A stretch of 64,000 nt of DNA from JAPPFW01 sp965200835 (lineage in GTDB: Bacteria; Actinomycetota; Acidimicrobiia; Spongiisociales; Spongiisociaceae). Shown one piece after another: positions 50,678-58,729 of the stretch. The notes below the pieces were generated by a model that worked only from the letters and a program-made list of their open reading frames with translations, searched no databases and was not told where the DNA came from. The stretch lies in contig OZ241390.1 in assembly GCA_965200835.1 (NCBI GenBank), forward strand, positions 2,728,001-2,792,000, read 5' to 3'. A program made the position numbers and the translations under genes. The number at the start of each line of letters is the position of its first letter. Positions within the stretch are counted from its first letter, which is position 1.

Positions 50678-51927
50678 ATGACGGCGAGTGGTGGGCACCC
50701 TATGTGGTGCGTCTGGGCGAGATCGGGGTAACTTCCGGTTGCTCGACCGAACCCATGCAGTACTGCCCCGACCGTGCGGTAACCCGTGCACAGATGGCCA
50801 CCTTCCTCCTCCGCAGCTTTCAACTCGACCCAGCGGGCCCCCCGGCCAGGTTCACAGACATCGACGACAACGACACCCATGCCAAAGGCATCGACGCGCT
50901 GGCCAACTCCGGGATAACTGCCGGATGCCAGACCGACCCGCCCAGGTTCTGCCCACACCGGCAAGTCACCCGTGCGCAGATGGCTACCTTTCTAGCCCGA
51001 GGCCTCTACCTCCAACCCATACCATCCAACGTACCGGTAACTGCTGACACTCATATCGCCACCGGCCAAGATCTCTCGTGTGCCATCTCTGCTGACCAGA
51101 GCATTACCTGCTCGGGTGACAACTATTACGGTCAAGCTGATGCTCCTGACGGCCAATACCGGCAAGTAGCCGTCGGATACCAGCACTCATGCGCCATCGC
51201 GGTGGACCAGACCATCACCTGTTGGGGCGCCAACGGGTACTACGAAACCGAAGCTCCTGACGGCCAATACCGGCAAGTTGCGGCTGGTTATGTGCATTCT
51301 TGTGCCGTCACCTTAGAACAGACCATCACCTGCTGGGGTGGGGAGCCGAACTATGACGAAGAATGGGACCACTACGACGAAGAGTCCGTCGATTGTGACG
51401 CAGAGTGGGACTCCCATGAAGAAGAGTGGGACTCCTATGACGGAGACGGCGAATGGGACCCCTATGACCCGGAGGATTACTACAGCTTCGGTCAGGCTGA
51501 TACTCCCGATGGGCAATACAGCCAAGTGACCGCTGGTTACGGGCACTCGTGCGCCATTGCACTGGACGGAACCATCACGTGCTGGGGTAACAATAGCCAC
51601 GGCCAGACCAATGCCCCTCCAGGCACATACCAGCACGTAGCCGGCGGCTACCGACTCTCATGCGCAATCACCACCGACCGGAAGATCACCTGCTGGGGCG
51701 ACAACCATTACGGTCAGGCTAATGCTCCTAACGGTCAGTACCGGCAACTTGCCGCTGGTCACCTGCACTCTTGTGCCATCGCATTGGACGGAACCACCAT
51801 TTGCTGGGGTGACAATAGCCACGGCCAGACCAATGCCCCTCCAGGCACATACCAGCACGTAGCCGGCGGCTACCGATACTCATGCGCAATCACCACCGAC
51901 CGGAAGATCACCTGCTGGGGCGGATAG
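50608..51927 (+). CDS. Surface protein with SLH domains and RCC1-like repeats (3' part of frameshifted gene)
   Basis: Two SLH domains (FADVDDGEWWAPYVVRLGEI, VTRAQMATFLLRSF; FTDIDDNDTHAKGIDALANS, VTRAQMATFLARGL) are followed by about six RCC1-like repeats of ~38-43 residues (consensus G..HSCAIA.D.TITCWG.N.YGQA.AP.GQY.QVAAGY). An acidic insert rich in Asp, Glu, Trp and Tyr (residues ~250-292) interrupts the propeller. Cysteines flank each repeat. It would be exported and bound to the cell wall. No start of its own: its true N-terminus is in the previous entry. Confidence 0.8.
   Translation: MAVWIVRALDDRPSQAVNPFADVDDGEWWAPYVVRLGEIGVTSGCSTEPMQYCPDRAVTRAQMATFLLRSFQLDPAGPPARFTDIDDNDTHAKGIDALANSGITAGCQTDPPRFCPHRQVTRAQMATFLARGLYLQPIPSNVPVTADTHIATGQDLSCAISADQSITCSGDNYYGQADAPDGQYRQVAVGYQHSCAIAVDQTITCWGANGYYETEAPDGQYRQVAAGYVHSCAVTLEQTITCWGGEPNYDEEWDHYDEESVDCDAEWDSHEEEWDSYDGDGEWDPYDPEDYYSFGQADTPDGQYSQVTAGYGHSCAIALDGTITCWGNNSHGQTNAPPGTYQHVAGGYRLSCAITTDRKITCWGDNHYGQANAPNGQYRQLAAGHLHSCAIALDGTTICWGDNSHGQTNAPPGTYQHVAGGYRYSCAITTDRKITCWGG
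51595..51926 (+). repeat. Near-identical 103-bp DNA repeats within the RCC1-like region
   Basis: Bases 51595-51697 and 51823-51925 are nearly identical (offset 228 bp, two to three RCC1 blades). The DNA identity exceeds that of other blades, implying recent internal duplication or conversion. Confidence 0.85.
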
Positions 51928-52208
51928 TGAAGGTGAACTGCTCTTGTTAGGGAGGGGCCGGGCCCGGCCATAGACGCGCTGCCGACGCTTCTGATAGCCG
52001 CTCATATACGCACCAAGAAGCTACTCGGCTCCACCGGTCGCAGAGCCGGGTCCGGATCTACCAATAGATCGCCCGCCACGTCTGTCGGATATTCGAACAT
52101 GCGTTCGTCATGAAAACAGTGATCTAGGACACACGAGGTTCATTACAAGGCTGGATTCGAATCGTTATCAGCTGTAAGCCTCACGGAGATTCGCTCCAGG
52201 AGCTGCTG
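51928..52208. other. Intergenic region between convergent genes, no gene seen
   Basis: 281 bp after the SLH/RCC1-like gene and before the VOC gene stop. It has a perfect 14-bp palindrome GGCCGGGCCCGGCC at 51956-51969, 29 bp after the stop codon, that may help terminate transcription. The rest shows no open frame with a ribosome site and no tRNA. Confidence 0.6.
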
Positions 52209-52679
52209 CTACCGGACGAACTCCCCTCCTTCCAACCAGGCTTCGTGACCTTCCTTGAGGGCCAGATCCGCCAGCTCGAGCCGCATTCCTCCCAGCGGGC
52301 CGGGCTCGAAGAAGGACACGATGATGCTGCCATCAGGCCGGTAGATCGCCCCTTCCTCGGTCATCCCTTTGGCGCGGAGCTCTTCCCGCTTGGCTTCGCA
52401 GTCCGCCTCCCACACCCCGACATGATGGATACCTGCCCCGTGCTTCAGGCTGTATAGGCCATCTCCCTGAGCTTCGATCAACTCGTAGTAGGGAGGACCG
52501 TCGATCGAATATGTGAGGTGAAGCGTCAGGTCCTGCACGACACCCCCATCATCGAAGTATTCGGTGTGCTGAAACACCCGGTCAGCGAACCGGACCCCCA
52601 GCACGTCGCCGAAGCGTTCGATAGCACTGTCGAGTTCCGGCACGAGGAGTCCGATGTGGAAGTATGGCGCCAGTGTCAT
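52209..52679 (-). CDS. VOC-family (glyoxalase/dioxygenase fold) protein
   Basis: A 156-residue vicinal-oxygen-chelate protein with two beta-alpha-beta-beta-beta modules. Candidate metal ligands are His in YFHIGLLVPELDSAI, Glu in YYELIEAQGDG, His in GIHHVGVWEADCEA and Glu in MRLELADLAL, as in glyoxalase I-like and methylmalonyl-CoA epimerase-like members. The substrate cannot be assigned. Confidence 0.87.
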   Translation of the reverse strand: MTLAPYFHIGLLVPELDSAIERFGDVLGVRFADRVFQHTEYFDDGGVVQDLTLHLTYSIDGPPYYELIEAQGDGLYSLKHGAGIHHVGVWEADCEAKREELRAKGMTEEGAIYRPDGSIIVSFFEPGPLGGMRLELADLALKEGHEAWLEGGEFVR

Positions 52680-52818
52680 GCTGTCCTTCTCCTGGGTGCT
52701 CGGCTTCTACTCTACGTCCTAGCCGAGTGCTGGGTCGGCGTAGGGTGCGAGAGGGTTCGCCAGAGGCACGGGACCGTCCATGCACCGCATGTGAGACGCA
52801 GCGAGAGGGTTCAGGAAC

Positions 52819-53766
52819 ATGAAGGTCATCTACCACCATACGGCCGGGCCGTGGTTGCGGGAGCGGCTGCGTGCCGTGGTCGGCGAGGCCGGCTTGCACG
52901 TAGCAACAGTGGCCCCCGATGATCATCCCAGTCTGGGCGTGGCACTGGCCGATGCTGAGGTGGTGTGGCACGTCCTCGAACCCATGACCGCCGCCCTAAT
53001 CGACTCCGCACCACACCTGAGGCTGGTGCAGAAGATCGGCGTGGGCGTGAACACCATAGACGTGGCAGCTGCTACAGCCCGGAACATCGCGGTGTGCAAC
53101 ATGCCGGGGACCAACAGCCGGGCGGTCGCTGAGATGACCCTGACCCTGATGCTCGCTTGCCTGCGGCGCCTGGCCTGGTTTCACGGGCGCACCCGGGCCG
53201 GGAAGGGATGGGACATCCCGCCCGAAGTCCCGGAGGGATGCCTGGAGATCGCGGGTCGGACGGTTGGTCTGGTCGGCTACGGCAGCATTCCCAGGGTTCT
53301 GGCGCCCATCCTGGCTGCTCTGGGCGCCAGAGTCATCTATACCGCAACCTCACCCAAGCCTGACGCCACAGCTGAGTGGAGGGATCTGCGAAGTCTGCTT
53401 CGCGAGTCGGACATCGTATCCCTCCACGTTCCTCTTACCGAGGACACCGCCGGGATGCTCGACCGGCAGATGCTGGCGTCGATGAAGCCAGGTGCCATCC
53501 TGGTCAACACCGCCCGGGGGGAGGTGGTCGACCAAGCGGCGCTGGTCGAGGCACTCGAGTCGAGAAGGCTGGCGGCGGCCGGTCTCGATGTGTTCGCCGA
53601 TGAGCCTGCCGACCCCAGCGATCCGATCTTGGGTCTCGACAACACTGTATTGGCTCCGCACGTGGCCTGGCAGACCAGAGAGACCCTGGAGAGAAGCCTG
53701 GATGTGGCGGTGGAGAATTGTCGCCGGCTACGAGCAGGCGAGCCCTTGCTGCACCAGGTCAACTGA
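52819..53766 (+). CDS. D-isomer 2-hydroxyacid dehydrogenase family protein
   Basis: A 315-residue NAD(P)-dependent dehydrogenase. The Rossmann loop is VGLVGYGSIPRVLAP (one residue off the usual GxGxxG) and the catalytic set is Arg in LVNTARGEVVDQAAL, Glu in LDVFADEPADP and His in VLAPHVAWQT. It is close to phosphoglycerate dehydrogenase/glyoxylate reductase types. Substrate unknown; the neighbouring genes suggest organic-acid catabolism. Confidence 0.92.
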   Translation: MKVIYHHTAGPWLRERLRAVVGEAGLHVATVAPDDHPSLGVALADAEVVWHVLEPMTAALIDSAPHLRLVQKIGVGVNTIDVAAATARNIAVCNMPGTNSRAVAEMTLTLMLACLRRLAWFHGRTRAGKGWDIPPEVPEGCLEIAGRTVGLVGYGSIPRVLAPILAALGARVIYTATSPKPDATAEWRDLRSLLRESDIVSLHVPLTEDTAGMLDRQMLASMKPGAILVNTARGEVVDQAALVEALESRRLAAAGLDVFADEPADPSDPILGLDNTVLAPHVAWQTRETLERSLDVAVENCRRLRAGEPLLHQVN

Positions 53767-53795
53767 CTAGCCGCCAGCCTTCCGGTGACTCCCCG

Positions 53796-54452
53796 CTAGA
53801 GAGTCTGGCTGCTGGGTGCGACCAGCACACCCCGGGCGGCCCGGCTCTCGATCTCCCGCAGGGCTGCCCTAACCTCCAAGGCGCGGGTCAGAAGCAGGCC
53901 CACTGCCGCATCATGGGAGGTTCGGCACCCGAAACGTACCCGATCGCTGGTCTCGGGAACCGCTTCCATACCGCCCAACCGCACCAGACCCAAGGCGGCG
54001 ACCGCGGCCCGGCGATCGTGGCCGCCAGTTAGCCCGACGGTTCCGATCAGATATTCGCCGTCGCCGAGACTCTTCACCCGGATAGTCGTCTTCTTGCGCT
54101 TGTCGAAAACCTCGAGTGGCCTGGCTGCTAGGGAGTCGCCGGTAGCGAGCTTGGTCGCCTCGAGGAAGATCCGCCGGCAAGCGATCCGGTGACATTTCCC
54201 GCACGGGAACCGCAGCTTCGTAGCGTTGTTCGGGTCGACCTCCATGCCGCCAAGTACTCCCATAGCCCTCGCAACAAAGCGAGTCCGGGTAGCCGCGCCC
54301 GGGCGCGAGCTATAGGTGTGGATTAGGAACGTGTGGCCGTCTGCGTCGACCTGCTCGTAGAGGCCCAGGGTTAGGTCATCGCAATGCCTGTCCATCGACA
54401 CCAGCTCGATACGCCGGCTGATCGGCCGCAAGCGTCGGGTGCGAAGGGTCAT
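53796..54452 (-). CDS. Hypothetical protein with an internal domain duplication
   Basis: A 218-residue protein starting at ATG 54452, which overlaps the stop of the upstream gene by ATGA. Two similar ~85-residue halves are visible. The first includes TRFVARAMGVLGGMEVDP, then KLRFPCGKCHRIACRRIFLE. The second includes RRAAVAALGLVRLGGMEAVP, then RVRFGCRTSHDAAVGLLLTR. The first half has a CxxC (CGKC) with nearby His/Cys that could bind metal; the second keeps one Cys. Family unrecognised. The longer open frame to 54806 is a shadow of the carbonic-anhydrase gene. Confidence 0.75.
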   Translation of the reverse strand: MTLRTRRLRPISRRIELVSMDRHCDDLTLGLYEQVDADGHTFLIHTYSSRPGAATRTRFVARAMGVLGGMEVDPNNATKLRFPCGKCHRIACRRIFLEATKLATGDSLAARPLEVFDKRKKTTIRVKSLGDGEYLIGTVGLTGGHDRRAAVAALGLVRLGGMEAVPETSDRVRFGCRTSHDAAVGLLLTRALEVRAALREIESRAARGVLVAPSSQTL

Positions 54453-54967
54453 GAAGTCAAGGGCCGGTAGGTGGTGGCGATACGCTGGTAGGCCTCCACA
54501 CCGTGGCGCTGGCGCTCGATCTCGATCTCGGTCAGCTCCCTCACCGGCTTGGCGGGAATACCCATCGCCAGCGTCCAGGGCGGGATGCTCCGGCCTTCGG
54601 GAAGCAATGCACCGGAAGCCAGCCAGGCGCCATCGCCTAGGGATGATCCGTTGAGCGCAAGGGAGCCGATCCCGACCAGACAGTGGTTGCCGATGGTGGC
54701 GCCGTGCAGCACCGCGCTGTGCCCCACCGTCGCATGATCGCCGACGATGCAGGGGAATCCTTCGTCCACATGCATCACCACGTTGTCCTGGATGTTGGAG
54801 TAACAACCGACCTCGGCCCGATCGAACTCGGCCCGAATTACCACCCCGAACATGACCACCGCCTCGGCGCGGATCACCGCGTCGCCGTACACATGTGCGC
54901 CGGGGGCAATGAACGCCCTCCGGTGGATGGTCGGGCTACCCATCGGCAAGGGATCAGTCCGGTACAA
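54449..54967 (-). CDS. Gamma-class carbonic anhydrase-like protein
   Basis: A 172-residue left-handed beta-helix protein with hexapeptide repeats. The metal-binding histidines of the gamma class are visible in NVVMHVDEG and TVGHSAVLHG. Members are zinc or iron carbonic anhydrases or related scaffolds (YrdA/PaaY-like). ATG 54967 is the normal start. Catalytic activity not proven by sequence. Confidence 0.88.
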   Translation of the reverse strand: MYRTDPLPMGSPTIHRRAFIAPGAHVYGDAVIRAEAVVMFGVVIRAEFDRAEVGCYSNIQDNVVMHVDEGFPCIVGDHATVGHSAVLHGATIGNHCLVGIGSLALNGSSLGDGAWLASGALLPEGRSIPPWTLAMGIPAKPVRELTEIEIERQRHGVEAYQRIATTYRPLTS

Positions 54968-55267
54968 GGTACTTCTCCGTTCGCGTGCGTCGAGAGCACT
55001 GTATCACCGGCCCTGAGTGACAGATCGGCCGTCCTACCCGGCCGTTGGCAATGTTTCGGCTGCCCTTAAGGCTCCGTGAGGGCAGGTTGGTACCGGATCG
55101 GCAGCTCACCTGCATTGGCGGGAGGGAACCATCATGATGCGGTTCAGGAACAGGGTACGACTTCGACCGAGCGATCTGGGTCTACCAGCCGGGAGTCGAG
55201 CACCTCGCGGTCATCGTCACGTCGGATACCGATAGCGGTAGCAGCGAGGTGTCGGGTCTGTTCTGAT
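54968..55267. other. Intergenic region with a possible gene remnant
   Basis: 300 bp between the anhydrase gene start and the stop of the minus-strand coiled-coil gene. On the plus strand, 55154-55264 reads GYDFDRAIWVYQPGVEHLAV followed by IVTSDTDSGSSEVSGLF and a stop. It looks protein-like but has an upstream stop and no start codon, so it may be the tail of a decayed gene. Nothing else recognised. Confidence 0.3.
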
Positions 55268-56095
55268 TCACCCACCCTCCAATCGTGGAGGGTCGGTTGT
55301 GGGCCGGCGTGTGGGTTTGTTCGCCTTCTGTGGAGCTGATGGCTCCGAAGGCTGAGTGGAGGCGCTGCTGCTCGTCCGACGGGTGGATCCCGGGACTGGC
55401 ATCTCATTCATCTCAAGCAGTTTGTCTCGAAGCACGAGACCGAGGACCTCACGGGTCAACAGGATCGGCATATCTTCTTCGTAACTGACCTTCCGCATAA
55501 GTCGAGACAGTTCGGCTCTGCCGGCGCGGTCGTCAGCGAGGTCCGCGATCTCCCACTCCTCCATCGATCGGACCGTCTCCCCAAGTCCGTCGGCTTCCTG
55601 GCTGGCCCACTCGTGCGCTCCGATAGCCCTGGCGACGCTGACCCCGTAGTCGGTCAGCCGCAAGGGGCTGGCCGACTCCGCCGCTTTGTTCTTTGCCGGG
55701 GAGTCCCGCACGAATGCCTTCAAACTGCCGATGTCTGCTTCGACCTTCCGCTCCCACTTCTCTCTCACCTTGGACTCTTCTCGGGCGTCATGCATGAATG
55801 TCTTGATCGTGGCAATGTCCGAGTTGATACTGACAATGTCCGAGTTGATACTGGCAATGTCCGAGGAGACCTTCCGCTCTCGCTCGTCTCTCTCCTTGGA
55901 CTCTTCTCCGGCGTCATGCATGAATGTCTTGATAGTGGCGAGATCCGTGGCGACCCCACCTTCCCGCTTCCCTCTGCTCTCTGCTCTGCGTTCGCGGGTC
56001 GCGATCACCCCAGCGACGGCGACGATCGCCAGCAAGAGCGTGCCAAGCGATGCGTAACGCAACAGCCAATCGAGTACTCCGCCAGCGGCGCCCAT
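55268..56095 (-). CDS. Membrane-anchored coiled-coil protein with tandem repeats
   Basis: A 275-residue protein. ATG 56095 follows AGGAGG at seven bases. One N-terminal transmembrane helix (LGTLLLAIVAVAGVIA) is followed by a coiled coil built of repeated units (ATIKTFMHDAGEESKERDER and ATIKTFMHDAREESKVREKW, separated by IASINSDIVSINSDI repeats). A globular domain comes next (SPLRLTDYGVSVARAIGAHE...LTREVLGLVLRDKLLEM, residues ~145-235) resembling an uncharacterised domain in many bacteria, then a Pro/Ser tail. The repeats are visible in the DNA. Function unknown. Confidence 0.8.
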   Translation of the reverse strand: MGAAGGVLDWLLRYASLGTLLLAIVAVAGVIATRERRAESRGKREGGVATDLATIKTFMHDAGEESKERDERERKVSSDIASINSDIVSINSDIATIKTFMHDAREESKVREKWERKVEADIGSLKAFVRDSPAKNKAAESASPLRLTDYGVSVARAIGAHEWASQEADGLGETVRSMEEWEIADLADDRAGRAELSRLMRKVSYEEDMPILLTREVLGLVLRDKLLEMNEMPVPGSTRRTSSSASTQPSEPSAPQKANKPTRRPTTDPPRLEGG

Positions 56096-56317
56096 CCAGT
56101 GCCTCCTTCCTTGGACACGACCACCATACCACGATCTGCTCTACCATACTGTAGATATTGGTCGATATCGTAAAAGAATGCCTATCTGGCATCCGAGAGA
56201 AACCAGATCATCAGGATTCATGATCGAGAAGCCCCTCAAGACGTGGCGTCGGACGCCTCGGGTGATTGGGCCGGAGACGCGCTCTCTCGCAGCTCAGCGC
56301 ACTCCGGGTGAAACAGG

Positions 56318-56402
56318 TGTCGGAGAGAGGACTCGAACCTCCACGCCCTTCTAGGGCACTAGGCCCTCAACCTAGCGCGTCTACCAATTCCGCCACTCCG
56401 AC
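56318..56402 (-). tRNA. tRNA-Leu (GAG)
   Basis: Read on the minus strand: acceptor GTCGGAG pairs with CTCCGAC, anticodon stem CTAGG/CCTAG encloses TTGAGGG with anticodon GAG, a long variable arm (TGCCCTAGAAGGGCG) typical of class II tRNAs, and a T arm with GAGG-TTCGAGT-CCTC. CCA is not encoded. Confidence 0.95.
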
Positions 56403-56441
56403 GGGCGATGCCCGAGTATACCCCCGCGCCCGGCACTCTCC

Positions 56442-57071
56442 TCAGTCGATGCCCAGGGCGCTGATCCGTTCCAGGATCCCTTGCCGCTCCGCCCCGATGG
56501 TGGTGCTATCCCCATGGCCGGTGTGGACGATGGTCTCGTCCGGAAAGGTCAGCAGCAGGTCGCGGATACTCCGCAGGATGGTCGGCCGGTCACTGAAGCT
56601 GCGACCGGTCGCGCCCGGACCTCCGTTGAACAGAGTGTCCCCGGCGAACAGCAGGCCACTTGCCTCATCTCGGAAGCAGCAGGATCCCGGCGAGTGGCCG
56701 GGAGTGTGGACCACCGCCAGTTCGTGACCGGCCGCCTTGAGTCCCTGTCCGTGCGCCAGGTCCCGGTCGGGTTCGGTGTCCGGGTAGACCATGTCCCACA
56801 ACATCCGGTCGTCGGGGTGCAGCATGATGGGAGCATCGACCGCCTCCCGTAGCGCCACCGCCGAGTCGATGTGGTCGTTGTGGCCGTGGGTAAGCAGGAT
56901 CGCTTCCACCCGCCGTCCGGCCACCGCCTCCACGATCGGGGCGTGATCATGTCCTGCGTCCATCACCAGCACCTCGCGATCGTTCCCGATCAACCAAATG
57001 TTGTTGGTGACCCCCCACTCGCCCCCGTCGAGCCGGAAGAATCCCTCCGTCGTTACCAGTTCCAGCGGCAT
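56442..57071 (-). CDS. Metallo-beta-lactamase-fold hydrolase (partner of mscR)
   Basis: A 209-residue MBL protein with HGHNDH, further histidine in VVHTPGHSPGSCCF, Asp in LLFAGDTLFNGG and VHTGHGDSTTIG: a full dinuclear metal site of the glyoxalase II/hydrolase type. In mycobacteria a similar gene adjoins mscR and probably hydrolyses S-formylmycothiol. It starts six bases downstream of mscR on the same strand. Confidence 0.9.
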   Translation of the reverse strand: MPLELVTTEGFFRLDGGEWGVTNNIWLIGNDREVLVMDAGHDHAPIVEAVAGRRVEAILLTHGHNDHIDSAVALREAVDAPIMLHPDDRMLWDMVYPDTEPDRDLAHGQGLKAAGHELAVVHTPGHSPGSCCFRDEASGLLFAGDTLFNGGPGATGRSFSDRPTILRSIRDLLLTFPDETIVHTGHGDSTTIGAERQGILERISALGID

Positions 57072-57077
57072 GGCCGG

Positions 57078-58163
57078 TCAGATGACTACGACGGAACGCA
57101 GCACCTCACCCCGTTCCATCTTGTGGAAGGCGTCCTCCACGTCGCCCAGGCCGATGGTCTCCGAGACGAACCGGTCCAGGTCCAGGCGTCCCTGGAGATA
57201 GAGGTCGATCAGCATCGGGAAGTCGCGCGACGGCAGGCAGTCGCCATACCAGCTGGACTTGAGCGCTCCACCCCGGCCGAACACTTCGAGGAAGGGAAGC
57301 TCAATCGTCATGTCGGGGGTCGGAACCCCTACTAGCACCACGGTCCCGGCCAGGTCACGGGCCTCGAAAGCCTGGCGATACACATGGGGAAGGCCGATCG
57401 CCTCGATCGCCACGTCCACGCCGTTCCCGCCGGTCAGGCTCTTGATCTTCGCCACCGGGTCTTCGTCGTTCGAGTTGACCGTGTGGGTGGCACCGAACTC
57501 GGTAGCCCACTCCAGCTTGCGGTCGTCGATGTCGACCCCGATGATGGTGGTGGCTCCGGCCAGCTTGGCGCCGACGATCGCCCCGTCGCCCACGCCACCG
57601 CATCCGAAAACGGCCACACTGTCTCCGCGACCCACTCCCCCGGTATTGACCGCCGCGCCGATGCCGGCCATCACCCCGCATCCCAGCAGGCCGGCTACCT
57701 CGGCGGAGGCGGCCGGATCGACCTTTGTGCACTGGCCGGCTGCTACCAGGGTCGCCTCAGCGAAGGCACCGATGCCGAGGGCGGGTGACAGCTCGGTGCC
57801 ATCCTCGAGGGTCATCTTCTGGGCGGCGTTGTGGGTGTTGAAGCAGATGTTGGGCCTGCCCTTCAGGCACGAGCGACACTGCCCACAAACCGCTCTCCAG
57901 TTGAGGATCACGAAGTCACCCGGAGCCACCTCGGTCACCCCTGGGCCTACTTGGTCCACCACCCCAGCGGCTTCGTGGCCGAGGAAAAAGGGGAAGTCGT
58001 TGCTGATGCCCCCTTCCCGGTAGTGGAGATCTGTGTGGCAGACTCCGCAGGCCTGGATGGCTACCACCGCCTCGCCAGGTCCGGGATCGGGGATGACGAT
58101 GTTCTGCATGGTGACCGGTTCGCGTTCCGCCATCGACGCCACACCTTGCACGGTCCGCGGCAT
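57078..58163 (-). CDS. mscR: S-(hydroxymethyl)mycothiol dehydrogenase (mycothiol-dependent formaldehyde dehydrogenase)
   Basis: Zinc-dependent medium-chain dehydrogenase that oxidises the formaldehyde-mycothiol adduct to S-formylmycothiol. The 361-residue protein has catalytic zinc site ACGVCHTDLHYREGGI and GHEAAG, structural zinc cysteines in CGQCRSCLKGRPNICF, the NAD loop AVFGCGGVGDGAIVGA and the MscR-like tail GALKSSWYGDCLPSRDFP. AGGAGAAGG precedes ATG 58163. It works with mycothiol from MshD and could drain formaldehyde produced by demethylation enzymes. Confidence 0.93.
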   Translation of the reverse strand: MPRTVQGVASMAEREPVTMQNIVIPDPGPGEAVVAIQACGVCHTDLHYREGGISNDFPFFLGHEAAGVVDQVGPGVTEVAPGDFVILNWRAVCGQCRSCLKGRPNICFNTHNAAQKMTLEDGTELSPALGIGAFAEATLVAAGQCTKVDPAASAEVAGLLGCGVMAGIGAAVNTGGVGRGDSVAVFGCGGVGDGAIVGAKLAGATTIIGVDIDDRKLEWATEFGATHTVNSNDEDPVAKIKSLTGGNGVDVAIEAIGLPHVYRQAFEARDLAGTVVLVGVPTPDMTIELPFLEVFGRGGALKSSWYGDCLPSRDFPMLIDLYLQGRLDLDRFVSETIGLGDVEDAFHKMERGEVLRSVVVI

Positions 58164-58372
58164 TGTCCTTCTCCTGTCGTCGCCAGCCGTATGATCCGCC
58201 GGCAGGTTCGCTCGGCGGCCCTCGGAAAAAGCCTACCCGCTAGGTGCTTTCTGCGAAGGCTATGTGCGCATCACAGTGGCCGCAGCCCGGCGGTCGACCA
58301 GGCATTATCGACAGCAGCGGGGCGTCGAAATGCGAGCTGGATCGGACTGTCGGGACCGGATAGAGGGTTCGG
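58164..58372. other. Intergenic region between secG and mscR, nothing recognised
   Basis: 209 bp holding the mscR ribosome site and presumably its promoter. No small gene or RNA was seen. Confidence 0.5.
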
Positions 58373-58612
58373 TCAGCGTCCGAGCAACACCACTAGGGAG
58401 ACGGTGGTGAGCGCGAACATGACCGCCACCGCTACGGTCAACCGGTCGAGGTTACGTTCCGCCAAGGTGGATCCACCCAGGCCGCCCGCTTGCATACCGC
58501 CCCCGAACATGTCACCGAGGCCACCCTTCCCGGAATGCAGCAGGATAAGGAACACCAGAGCTACGGACATCAGGAGATGGAGGATGATGAGTATGGCGGT
58601 CGCGATAGCCAC
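58373..58612 (-). CDS. secG: Preprotein translocase subunit SecG
   Basis: A 79-residue membrane protein from GTG 58612, preceded by GGAAGGGG. Two helices (IILHLLMSVALVFLILLHSG; VAVAVMFALTTVSLVVLLG) flank the typical loop GKGGLGDMFGGGMQAGGLGG and AERNLDRLT. It joins SecYE in the Sec translocon. The long open frame to 59185 is a shadow of the dehydrogenase gene. Confidence 0.93.
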   Translation of the reverse strand: MAIATAILIILHLLMSVALVFLILLHSGKGGLGDMFGGGMQAGGLGGSTLAERNLDRLTVAVAVMFALTTVSLVVLLGR

Positions 58613-58729
58613 GCCTGTTCCCCTTCCGGGCCGTTCGTCGGGGGAAGTATGGCAGGTCGGACATCTTGATCCAACTGAGTACGGGTTGCCAGGCCCGGTA
58701 GCCTTCCGGATGTTCGACGGAGGGTAGGC

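Noticed and set aside
52150..52180. T-arm-like GGATTCGAATC in the gap before the VOC gene
   Set aside because: The flanking bases do not form the 5-bp T stem and no cloverleaf can be built around it.
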